Assembly (NCBI RefSeq): GCF_014642075.1
Contig: NZ_BMIK01000006.1
Location: 174,374 to 238,373, forward strand
DNA length: 64,000 nt
Source: Parapedobacter defluvii
GTDB taxonomy: Bacteria > Bacteroidota > Bacteroidia > Sphingobacteriales > Sphingobacteriaceae
Direction of reading: 5' to 3'
Within the stretch, counting starts at the first letter, position 1. Each line of letters begins with the position of its first letter. Below, one piece after another: positions 27,818-37,800 of this stretch. A model generated the notes under the pieces. That model searched no databases. It was not told where the DNA came from and saw nothing but the letters and a program-made list of their open reading frames with translations. The position numbers and the translations under genes were made by a program.

Positions 27818-27833
27818 GTAGTTATATCACTAC
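27818..27833. promoter_or_regulatory. GTAG-N8-CTAC palindrome, copy 1
   Basis: GTAGTTATATCACTAC followed by AAAA, about 228 bases before the flippase gene at 28062. Same form as copies at 31574, 46995, 60654 and 63829. Confidence 0.5.
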
Positions 27834-27844
27834 AAAAGAAAATT

Positions 27845-27872
27845 AATCAGCTACAAAGCATTGTAGCTGATT
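27845..27872 (+). terminator. Perfect 12-bp hairpin after dapA
   Basis: Arms AATCAGCTACAA (27845-27856) and TTGTAGCTGATT (27861-27872) with the loop AGCA. It lies 71 bases after the dapA stop with only a modest T content behind it, so a terminator role is likely but not certain. Confidence 0.5.
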
Positions 27873-28061
27873 CTATTCCATTTAAATTTGGGCGTCAACA
27901 CTCAACGTGCTCGATATACGATATCGAAAAGGCGGATTTATTTCCATATAGAATGGGAACGATCATATACAGGTATCTATGAGTGATGTTCAGGGGCGAT
28001 TGTGAAAGACACCAATGAAGAATAACGAGCAGCAAGCATACATTTTGACCTCGGTAAACAC

Positions 28062-29426
28062 ATGAAGATTATTTCTTTTTTTAACTCAAATTACTGGTTA
28101 CGGTCTGGCTCAATCAATCTACTTCAAAACACATTTACGTTAGCTATCTCGTTCGGTTCATTCTATTTTCTGATCCGAATATTGGACAAAGCGGATTTTG
28201 GCGTTTGGATATTGTTCATGTCTACGATTTCGATCATGGAATTCGCAAGGGTTGGACTAATCAGCAAGAGCTTGATTACCTACCTTTCTTCAGCTTCACG
28301 CGATTCCCATAATTCTATTATTACGGCATCGTTTGTCATTAACTTATCATTGACCATCGTATTAGCCTTGGCATGCTACCTATTTGCTCCGTTATTCAGC
28401 AAAATGTGGGATAGTCCACAACTTGTTCCCTTGTTTAATCTATATATTGTGACATTCGTCATTTCCGGATTCCTAACACAATATCAAGCCATTGAACAAG
28501 CCCATCTGCAGTTTAGGGGTGTGTTTTTATCAAATCTCATCCGGCAACTTGCGTTATTAGGGTTCATTTTATACATATATTTTGAGGGCAAGCAAACTTC
28601 ATTAATTGCGTTGGTACAGGTGATGACCGTCGGTGCCCTAGTTGCTACACTCGTATCCCGTTATTTCGTACAGCACACATTTAGGCTATCAATAAAACTT
28701 GACAGACATTGGATAAAGCAATTGCTTCAATATGGCAAATATTCTTTTGGAACGTCAATGACAGCTGTAGTTTCCAGTTCTATAGATCAGATGATGATCG
28801 GGAGTTTGGTATCTGCAACTTCGGCGGGGATTTACAACATCGCCGTGCGTGTCACAAACATGATTAATATCCCGACCAATGCCATGGCGACTATTGTTTT
28901 TCCCCAAAGTGCCCGGAGGCTCGAAGATTTTGGGGATGTGGGGGTGAAATCTCTATATGAAAAATCAGTCGGTACTGTTTTGGCCATGCTTTTCCCAGCT
29001 ATCGTTATCGCCTATGTGTTTGCCGGACCCGTCATCCATTTCATCGGAGATGAGCGTTATCCGGAATCGATACCGTTGTTGCAACTTACTTTGCTTTCGG
29101 CATTCTTCATACCGTTTACGAAACAATTTGGGACAATCCTTGAATCGACCGGGCGCGTGAAGTTAAATTTTTATGCAACAGTTATATCCGTGGTACTCAA
29201 CGTAGTCGTTAACTATGTATTTATCCGATATTGGGGAATTATTGGCGCTGCGATGGCCATGTTGGTATCTTATTTGATTCTTTTTACCGCTACATATTTT
29301 ATCTTGAAAAAAATATTAGGTATAAGTATGGTAGCCGTTTGGAGGTATACCTTTGAAAGCTATAACGAGGCGTACAATAAATTAATGGAATGGAAAAGGG
29401 AAGTAAATTGTTCAGAAAAAAAGTAA
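28062..29426 (+). CDS. Polysaccharide flippase (Wzx/PST family)
   Basis: A 454-residue membrane protein with about twelve helices in the MOP-superfamily layout. It would flip lipid-linked oligosaccharide units across the inner membrane. Features include the amphipathic start N-Y-W-L-R-S-G-S-I-N-L-L-Q-N, Y-G-K-Y-S-F-G-T-S-M near the middle and a basic C-terminal tail. It converges with a glycosyltransferase gene, 5 bases away. It is AT-richer than dapA and starts the surface-polysaccharide region. The ATG at 28062 precedes the first amphipathic segment directly. Confidence 0.88.
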   Translation: MKIISFFNSNYWLRSGSINLLQNTFTLAISFGSFYFLIRILDKADFGVWILFMSTISIMEFARVGLISKSLITYLSSASRDSHNSIITASFVINLSLTIVLALACYLFAPLFSKMWDSPQLVPLFNLYIVTFVISGFLTQYQAIEQAHLQFRGVFLSNLIRQLALLGFILYIYFEGKQTSLIALVQVMTVGALVATLVSRYFVQHTFRLSIKLDRHWIKQLLQYGKYSFGTSMTAVVSSSIDQMMIGSLVSATSAGIYNIAVRVTNMINIPTNAMATIVFPQSARRLEDFGDVGVKSLYEKSVGTVLAMLFPAIVIAYVFAGPVIHFIGDERYPESIPLLQLTLLSAFFIPFTKQFGTILESTGRVKLNFYATVISVVLNVVVNYVFIRYWGIIGAAMAMLVSYLILFTATYFILKKILGISMVAVWRYTFESYNEAYNKLMEWKREVNCSEKK

Positions 29427-29431
29427 GAGAA

Positions 29432-30352
29432 TTAAGTATCTGACAACTTATATCCTAGCTCATTGCTTTTGATATGATGTGTGAGATTCCATTTGGCACC
29501 GCGTAACGTAGCCGTTGCCAAATCAAACTTTCCGGCAGCCACATATTTCATTAGTTGAAATGGAATCGCCATTAGCAGGTAGTAACTGCTAAAAACAAAT
29601 GCTTGGAGCCACCCTGCATTGCGTCGGATAAATAGCCACCTGTTACGTGCCATGAAATAAGTCTTCAAGGGACTTTCCCTACCTACACTCATCGATTCTT
29701 TGTGGTAGATCTTCGCCTTACCGGTGAATCCGATTTTCAATCCGGCGCGCTTGAATTTCTCGCACCAATCCAGTTCTTCGTAGTATAAGAAAAAATGTTC
29801 TTCCATCAGGCCCACCCGCCTGAGGTCAGCCTTACGACATAACATAGCTGCACCGTGACAGTACCCTGTTTCGGTGGTCAGTTGGTCGTATTGGCCGTTG
29901 TCGTCTACCATTACACCGATATTTTGATTTCGTCCGGTTAGGTAATTCATGGGCGTGTAACCTGCATATTGGATCTTGCGTTTATCTTCGTAGTATAGAA
30001 TGAGTGGAGAAAGCAAACCGATCTCTGGATGGCGGTCCAATTCGTCGCACATCGTAGAAATAAAGTTAGCTGTGATTTCCGTATCGTTATTCAGGAAAAG
30101 CAGGTAATCTCCTTTGGCATGCCGGATACCGAGGTTATTACCTCCGGCGAAGCCGAGATTTTCTGCAGAGCGAAGATAAACTGTTCCCGGGTATATCGAT
30201 TGGAATAGAGGGCCATTATCTTCCGTGCTTCCATTGTCTACAACAATGACCTCCAACGCTCCCATAGGAGCATACTGTTTAATGGAATTAAGGAAGGCAA
30301 CCGTAAGCGCTGATTGCCGATAATTGACCGTAATGATGGACGTTACTTTCAT
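29432..30352 (-). CDS. Family 2 glycosyltransferase
   Basis: A 306-residue GT-A enzyme: S-I-I-T-V-N-Y at the N terminus, V-V-D-N-G-S-T-E-D-N, N-L-G-F-A-G-G-N-N-L-G-I, the L-N-N-D-T-E metal site and Y-Y-E-E-L-D-W-C-E-K-F-K-R-A-G. It is the same branch as the enzyme at 22793-23824, without the long basic tail. The C-terminal 70 residues include a hydrophobic stretch. Acceptor and sugar unknown. A -7 box TAGCTTTG lies only 7 bases before the ATG, so the transcript is nearly leaderless. Its gene converges with the flippase gene. Confidence 0.92.
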   Translation of the reverse strand: MKVTSIITVNYRQSALTVAFLNSIKQYAPMGALEVIVVDNGSTEDNGPLFQSIYPGTVYLRSAENLGFAGGNNLGIRHAKGDYLLFLNNDTEITANFISTMCDELDRHPEIGLLSPLILYYEDKRKIQYAGYTPMNYLTGRNQNIGVMVDDNGQYDQLTTETGYCHGAAMLCRKADLRRVGLMEEHFFLYYEELDWCEKFKRAGLKIGFTGKAKIYHKESMSVGRESPLKTYFMARNRWLFIRRNAGWLQAFVFSSYYLLMAIPFQLMKYVAAGKFDLATATLRGAKWNLTHHIKSNELGYKLSDT

Positions 30353-30359
30353 GACGATG

Positions 30360-30367
30360 CAAAGCTA
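30360..30367 (-). promoter_or_regulatory. Promoter -7 box TAGCTTTG of the GT2 gene
   Basis: Exact TAnnTTTG match on the minus strand ending 7 bases before the start codon. No good -33 element at 19-20 bases. Confidence 0.45.
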
Positions 30368-30469
30368 TGTTTTTGGTGAGGGGATGCCTACATAAACCAA
30401 ACGAATTGTTGTAAAACGTCAATTTTCTTCTACAAATGATTGTTGCTAATGGTTGATAACTAATATCAT

Positions 30470-30485
30470 GTAGATGTATTTCGAC
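30470..30485. promoter_or_regulatory. Degenerate copy of the GTAG-N8-CTAC palindrome
   Basis: GTAG, 8 bases, CGAC followed by AAAAT, so one mismatch in the second arm. It lies in the divergent gap, 91 bases before the gene at 30576. It may be chance. Confidence 0.25.
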
Positions 30486-30575
30486 AAAATAAAATATAGA
30501 CACGCTGTATGTATTTTATTAGAACATTCATTTACAATTTATTTACACCTTTGACTTTTATCTGTAAAACCCACT

Positions 30576-31367
30576 ATGAGAGATTTTATTAAGAAATATG
30601 AAATTTGGCTATTCTTGACGCTAGCTCCTTTAGTGAATGTAGTTGTGAGTTACGCTTACAGTAAAGGAATAATTAGTATTGATGTTTATAGGCTTGGTCG
30701 CTTTTATGCGCTGATGCTCCTTTTAGTCTGCGTAGTAATGTTTACTAAAGGGACAGAAGGTATAAAAGATTTGTTTAGACCAATGTCGGCATGGAAAGTC
30801 CATCCCAAATGGTATTTATTCAGTTTATTGTTCCCATTTGTAATCTGTGCCATCACATTGTTGATTAAAAGCGTTTATCAGGGCATTGAATATGCTTCGC
30901 TTTTAAAATTCAACTTTCCGCCATTAGGATCCTCGCTTTTTATACTTAATATGGCATTTATGGGAGAAGTTGTGTGGGTAAGCTACGCCATTCGCGAATT
31001 ATCAAAAACTATAAAACCGTTTTACGCAAGTCAAATTATTGGTCTATTTTGGACAGGTTGGTGGCTGCCGTCAGTTATACTCAATGCAGGTGTTATTCCT
31101 AATCTTCCTATATGGTCATTAGCTTTTAACATGTTGGGTGCTTCAGGCATGTGTGCAGTTGTTTATGGAAAAACCAAAAGTGGTATCTGTGTATGTATAT
31201 TACAGTTTATGTTGAATCTTTCGTTGGTGACACTACCGGTATCACCAAGTTTAGGGGGTATACTTACCTATTCGGTGTTTGGTGTTATTTACTTTGTCGT
31301 CATGTTAGGCTTTATGTATTTAATGAATCCAGCTAAGAACTTCAAAACCGTAAAAGGAACACTATAA
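30576..31367 (+). CDS. Degenerate CPBP-like (Abi family) membrane protein
   Basis: A 263-residue protein with about eight membrane helices. F-M-G-E-V-V-W-V-S-Y near residue 130 lines up with the E-E-x-x-W-R-G motif of CPBP intramembrane proteases. Likewise L-F-W-T-G-W-W-L-P lines up with their F-W-x-x-W-H-x-P motif. The first Glu, the Arg and the His are replaced (Gly, Val, Trp), so protease activity is doubtful. It could be a catalytically dead relative or an unrelated protein with a chance resemblance. It stands alone between a glycosyltransferase and the NRPS-PKS genes. Confidence 0.6.
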   Translation: MRDFIKKYEIWLFLTLAPLVNVVVSYAYSKGIISIDVYRLGRFYALMLLLVCVVMFTKGTEGIKDLFRPMSAWKVHPKWYLFSLLFPFVICAITLLIKSVYQGIEYASLLKFNFPPLGSSLFILNMAFMGEVVWVSYAIRELSKTIKPFYASQIIGLFWTGWWLPSVILNAGVIPNLPIWSLAFNMLGASGMCAVVYGKTKSGICVCILQFMLNLSLVTLPVSPSLGGILTYSVFGVIYFVVMLGFMYLMNPAKNFKTVKGTL

Positions 31368-31815
31368 TTTTTTGGATTCTGTACTATACCAATTGCAAAC
31401 CGGTATTTCCTCATTGCTTTCTTTTGTTTGTAACAGCTTATCTGAATACTATACTATTGTAGAATGCAGGCTAAACATGTAATTTACTAGGCACGCCAAT
31501 TGGCACAAATCATCGTTGTTTCGCGGGGCACTATTTACAAAATTTTAATTCGGCGTGTATTGTTCTACCATACGTAGCATATCCACTACAAATAGAGATT
31601 TTCAGCTGTTGTTCAGGTGGTTTTCAAGAATAAGGTTTTATTTTTGGATTTGAATTAACGAAGATATGGAGTGATATTATCATAATAAGTACCGGTGTTT
31701 GGATCACAAATCTACTGCAAGCTAATTTGACACCAAACAAGCAAAATAATATTATTTAATTCCTGATGTTAATTAAGCTTCAATTTTATCGATTCAAATA
31801 GAAAGCGTTAGCGAT
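31368..31815 (+). promoter_or_regulatory. 448-bp control region before the NRPS-PKS genes
   Basis: AT-rich DNA with no gene. It holds a GTAG-N8-CTAC palindrome at 31574-31589 and an exact TAnnTTTG box (TATTTTTG) at 31639-31646. That would give a leader of about 165 bases. No -33 element stands at the usual distance, so an activator may be needed (inference). Confidence 0.45.
31574..31589. promoter_or_regulatory. GTAG-N8-CTAC palindrome, copy 2 (NRPS-PKS)
   Basis: GTAGCATATCCACTAC followed by AAAT, 226 bases before the NRPS-PKS start, nearly the same distance as copy 1 from its gene. Confidence 0.5.
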
Positions 31816-34800
31816 ATGGAAAAAAGTTTACATTCAATCATTGACAACATCTATCAATGGGCTGCAAAAACACCGGCTGCAATCGCAATAAAGTATAACG
31901 AGGTGTCCATATCGTACCGTGAACTTACCGCTGCCGTCGACCGGTTGGCAACAGAAATTTATACGAGTGGCGCTTCTGGCTCTTTTATTGCACTCAGTGC
32001 TACTAAAACAGCCAATACCATCGTGGGTATGGTAGGCATCATCCAATCGGGTAGAGCCTATCTTCCTTTGGATCGCGAATATCCAGTGGAACGTATTGCG
32101 CAAATGGTGCAAGACGCGGGTATCAAACACATCGTGTGTGACCCATCGGAATCCGAGTTCTTTGCACAATTCGGTTTAACGACGTTGTCGGTTTCAGACA
32201 CCGTCCCCAATAGCCCTTGCAACGATGTGACATTATCAGGCGCAGGTGAGTTGGTCGCGCTGCTTTATACATCCGGTTCAACCGGAATCCCGAAAGGAGT
32301 CTGTATGACCCATGCGGGTATGCTTAACCTCATCAGCCATCAACTAAGGAACAGTAAAGCGACACAACATTCAAACAACCTGCTTTTTTCTCACCTGAGT
32401 TTCGATGCGTCGTTCCAAGAAGTATTTGTCAGCCTGACCTCGGGAGGCACCTTGCACATTATTGATGAAACTATCCGCCTTGACGCCGCACGGCTGCTAC
32501 ATTATATCGAACAACATCGGATTAACCGTATATTCGTTCCTTACGTCGTACTGCAATACCTTACGGAAGCAGCGCTCCACGCAAACCGTTACCCGGAATC
32601 ATTGGTTGAGATCACGACGGGAGGCGAACTATTGAAAATCACCCCTGTCATTCGTGATTTTTTCATTCATAAGCCGGAATGTACCCTTGTCAATGTTTAC
32701 GGTCCTACTGAAACCAGTATTTGGGTAACAGACCTTCGGCTTATAGGCGACGCTTCGCTATGGCCAGATATACCCACCATCGGGTCACCCATAGACAATG
32801 TTGATCTTTTCTTTCTTGATAGCGAAATGAAAGAAGTAGCCATTGGTGATGTTGGTGAAATCTATATCGGAGGGGTTAACGTCTCAAAAGGTTACCTGAA
32901 TCGTGAGGAATTGACACGCGAGCGGTACCTCGATTGGGTGGATGGGCAAGGACAGCCACACCGCCTATACCGCACCGGTGACCTCGGTCGCGTATTGCCA
33001 AACGGTGAGGTCGAATTCCATGGGCGAGCGGACCATCAGGTTAAAATTAGGGGTAACCGAGTAGAACTGGGTGAAATTGAGGTTCAATTAGCTGCTTTAC
33101 CTTATGTTGCGCAAAATGTGGTCGTGTTGCGTGAAGATATTGCGGGAAGCAAAAGGCTCGTGGCTTACCTCATAGGCCAGAATGGCAAACCGCACGACAT
33201 TTCGCCAATCCGCGAACATCTCATGCGGCATTTGCCCGATTACATGATCCCCGCCGCATTCGTGTGGTTGGATAAATTTCCGAAAACGACCAGTGGCAAG
33301 GTAGACCGTTTTGCGTTGCCCGCCCCAGAAATCACACGCCCGGATATAGGGGTACCGTATCGAAAACCAACGACCAACAGTGAACGTAAAATTGTTGATC
33401 TATGGTCTGAATTACTGTTGATTAACCGGATAGGTGTTGACGATAATTTCTTTGAATTGGGCGGAAACTCACTGCTTGCCCAACAAACCATCGCCCAACT
33501 CCGTCAGCGGCACGGAACGGAAGTGGTGATTACGCAAATTTACCAGTACCCAACAGCTGCTCACCTCGCCGCTGTTATCGACGGTGAAGGAGCACCTCAA
33601 TCGGAACAGCCAATAGCACGCCTAAAGCGCAACAACCGCAGCAACCGTGGAGTGGCCATCATCGGCATGGCAGGCCGCTTCCCGGGTGCCGCTTCCATAA
33701 CCGAGCTTTGGGACATCTTACTATCGGGGAAAGAAACCGTGTCTTTCTTCTCAGACGAAGAGTTGGATGGCAGCATCCCCAATGAGGCACGTAACGACCC
33801 AAATTACGTCAAGGCTCGCGGTATTATCGATCAAGCAGATGAATTTGATGCTGCCTTGTTTGGTATCAACCCAACCATGGCAAAGCTCATGGATCCGCAG
33901 CAGCGGATCTTTCTTGAAATATGCCGTGATGTATTGGAATCTTCCGGCTATTTGGTATCGAGACACCAACACCACATCGGTATTTTCGCGGGTACCGGCA
34001 ACAACACCTATTTTCAAAACAACCTCCAGCACCATCCTGAAGAAATCGCAAAAATTGGCGCTTTCCAAGTCATGTTGGCCAACGAGAAGGACTATATTGC
34101 CACGCGTACGGCTTACCAGTTAGACCTCAAGGGGCCAGCTGTAAGTCTGAATACAGCCTGCAGCACATCATTGGTCGCCATTGCTCAAGCCGTTGAAGCA
34201 ATCCGGAATGGGCAATGTGGCATGGCAATCGCCGGCGGGGTGTCGATTACGGTACCGATCAATAGCGGACACCAATTTGAGGACGGTGCGATGTTCAGTG
34301 CCGATGGCCATACCCGGCCTTTTGACGCGGAAGCTACCGGAACCGTATTTAGCGATGGGGCGGGTGTTGTGCTACTTAAGGATCTGGACGATGCCGAAGC
34401 GGACGGAGATATGATCTACGCCGTTGTACGCGGTGTCGGATTGAGCAATGACGGTGGAGGCAAAGGAAGTTTTATGGCCCCATCAGCTGTCGGTCAAGCA
34501 ACCGCCATTCGAATGGCCCTGAATGACGCCGATTTTTCGCCGGAAACAATCAACTATATTGAAGCACACGGCACCGCTACGCCATTAGGTGACCCGATTG
34601 AGATAGAGGGGTTAAAAATGGCGTTTGGAAATGTGACTGAAAAACAGTTCTGCCGCATCGGTTCCATTAAAAGTAACATGGGACACCTTACCCATGCCGC
34701 TGGGGTGGCTGGAATCATTAAATCGGCGTTATCACTCCACCATGGCATAATTCCATCATCCATACACTACCGCAAGCCAAATCCGAATATCGACTTCTCC

Positions 34801-37800
34801 AACACCCCATTTGTCGTTAACGATACGGCTTTCACCTGGAAGCCCACAGAATCGTTCCGTATCGGTGTGAGTTCGTTTGGTGTAGGAGGAACCAATGCAC
34901 ACATCGTATTGGAAAATTACGTGAACACTACTATTGATGAAAGTACGCCCGCTCCTGCCGATCGTTCCTCGCTGATTGTTTGGTCAGCAAAAACAGAAGA
35001 ATCGGGGTCGACGTATACCGCACGATTACTCGATTTCCTGAAACTGAACCCAACTATTTCGCTCAGTGGGTTGGCGTATACCTTGCAAACTACACGAGAA
35101 TCCCTCAATAGGCGTTATATGGTGGTTGCCAACAGCCGGACCCAACTCGCGGATAGGTTAACAGCCGGACAACAACACACGTATAATCTCCAGGAAAAAG
35201 TTAGCAATCTGGTTTTCCTATTTCCCGGCCAAGGAGCCCAATACGCCAATATGGGGCAAACGTTGTATCAAAGCGAGCCAGTCTACCGTAGGGCGTTTGA
35301 CGAATGTGCAGACATTTTATTGGAAGAGGTCGGCGAAGACATACGAACCATTGTTTTCTCAGGAGATAGTGAAACCGCTGGAGAAGCCTTGCGAAACACG
35401 TATTACACTCAGCCCGCGCTGTTCGTTACGTCTTACGCATTGGCAAAGCTTTGGATGAGTTGGGGTATTACGGCGACGGCTTTTGTTGGCCACAGTGTCG
35501 GCGAGTTTGTTGCGGCGCATCTTGCGGGTGTATTTTCCTTGAAAGATGCATTGCGGCTGATCGCAGTGCGGGGAAAACTTTCCAGCTCGATACCAACGGG
35601 TAGCATGCTGTCGGTCCGGGCGGCCGCTGAACAAATCATACCTCTATTGCCCAAAGGACTGTCTATAGCAGCTGTCAACGCACCAAACCTCTGTGTCGTT
35701 GCCGGCCCCCAAGCAGAAATAACGGAATTCAGCGGCCTGTTGGAAAGCAAGGAGATTCTTTGTAAAATGCTTCAAACCAGTCATGCATTCCATTCGTCCA
35801 TGATGGCACCAATCATAGATGCATTTAAGGCCGAAGTGGAAAGGGTGACGTTGAAAGTTCCGCAAACCCCCATTGTCTCCACGGTGACAGCCAATTGGTT
35901 GAAGGACGAGCAAGCAACCAGCCCCGAATACTGGGCTAATCACATTATTGCTACCGTACAATTTTCAAATGCTATCACGTTTATCGAACACGAGTTATCA
36001 CCCATTTACCTTGAGGCCGGGCCAGGGCAGGTCACGTCTACACTCGTGAAACAGCATGGTACAGACTATGCTAAAAGGGCATTCTCATCGTTATACCGCT
36101 CGGAAGAAGGGGAGCATATGACGTTAATGCTGGCCCTGGGAAACCTTTGGCTACGTGGAATCGACCCACAATGGGAGCGCGTGTATCACGAGGGCTCTCC
36201 CCGGATTATCCACGATCTACCCACCTATGCCTATGACAGAAAGCGGTATTGGGTAGGATCGAAATCCAGCACACCATCTACAGAAAAAAAATATTCAAAT
36301 ACAACTAACACAGCCATGAGAAAAGATTTATTGATCAGCAAGATAAAAGAATTGCTTGAAGAAGCTTCCGGTATTGATATCGCAGATGCTCCGTTACAAG
36401 CTAATTTTATTGAGATCGGCTTTGATTCGCTTCTCCTTACCCAAATCGCACAAAGCCTGAAGAAAGCATTTGGTGTGCCTGTGACGTTTCGTATGTTGAA
36501 TGACGAGTACAATACCCTTGATCTGCTTGGCAGCTATCTGGACAAACAATTGCCGGCAGACGTATTCCAGCAACCCGTCGAAACGACGGCTGCTGCAGCT
36601 GAAGTATCTGCGCCGACCGCTAACGGGACTTTCTCCGTGGCCGCGCACTTGCCGGCTACAGGCGGTGCGATGGTTACGTATCCTCAATTGGATGCCATTA
36701 GTTTGATATCCCAGCAAATCAATTTGATATCCCAACAAATCGCATTGCTACAAGGAGGTACAACCGTTCAATCTCCAGTATTTCCCAACCCCAACAATCA
36801 TTCGGTTGCGCTAAATGGACAAGCTACCCCCCAAAAGACAACGACTCCGGTATCGGCAAGCAAAAACCAAACTGACTTGTCCTTAGCCCCTGAAGAGGTA
36901 GCGGAACTCAAAAAGCCTTTTGGGGCTACTGCACGTATCGAGAAACAGGCAACTGACCTGAATGAAACCCAATCTCGCTACCTAGCCGACCTTATCGAGC
37001 GTTATGTGGCAAAGACAGCCAAAAGCAAGGCATACACTCAAGAACACAGGGCTTACATGGCTGATCCCAGGGTAGTTTCCGGCTTTAAGCCGACTACAAA
37101 GGAATTGGTCTATTCCATTGTAACCAACCGTTCCAAAGGGTGCAAGTTATGGGATATCGACGGCAATGAATACATCGACGCATTGAATGGTTTCGGCTCC
37201 AACATGCTGGGCTACCAACCCGATTTTATAGCGGAAGCATTACATCAACAAATCGACGAAGGTTATGAAGTTGGTCCACAGCACGAAAAGGCTGGTGAGG
37301 TATGCAAATTGATCTGCGAACTGACAAAAATGGAACGGGCGGCACTTTGCAATACCGGATCGGAAGCTGTGTTAGGAGCAATGCGGATTGCCCGTACCGT
37401 AACTGGTAGATCGACAATCGTAGCATTCTCAAACTCTTATCACGGCATCGTTGATGAGGTGATCGTTCGAGGAACCAAAAAACTGAAGACATTTCCGGCA
37501 GCCTCGGGTATTTTGCCCGAAGCGGTACAAAATATGCTTATCCTTGATTATGGCTCTCCCGAAGCATTGGAAATTATCCGCGAACGGGCAGATGACATTG
37601 CAGCTGTTCTTGTGGAGCCTGTCCAAAGCAGGAGACCCGAGTTCCAACCTATCGAGTTCGTCCGTGAGTTGCGCGACATCGCCACGGAATCGGGTATCGT
37701 CCTGGTTTTTGACGAAGTGATCACCGGGTTCCGCATGCACCTGCATGGCATGCAGCATGTTTGGGGAATCGAGGCGGATTTGGCGACCTATGGGAAGGTC

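Larger units (their letters stand above)
27774..28061. other. Intergenic gap before the flippase gene
   Basis: Contains the GTAG-N8-CTAC palindrome at 27818-27833 and a 12-bp perfect hairpin at 27845-27872. Only trivial ORFs of under ten codons are present. Confidence 0.6.

Noticed and set aside
31459..31474. GTAG-N8-CTAA as another palindrome copy
   Set aside because: One arm is mismatched, the sequence around it is AT-rich, and a perfect copy lies 100 bases downstream.
36667..36760. Short internal repeat (I-S-Q-Q-I) in the NRPS-PKS linker as a separate element
   Set aside because: It is a low-complexity inter-domain linker between the ACP and the aminotransferase and stays in frame.
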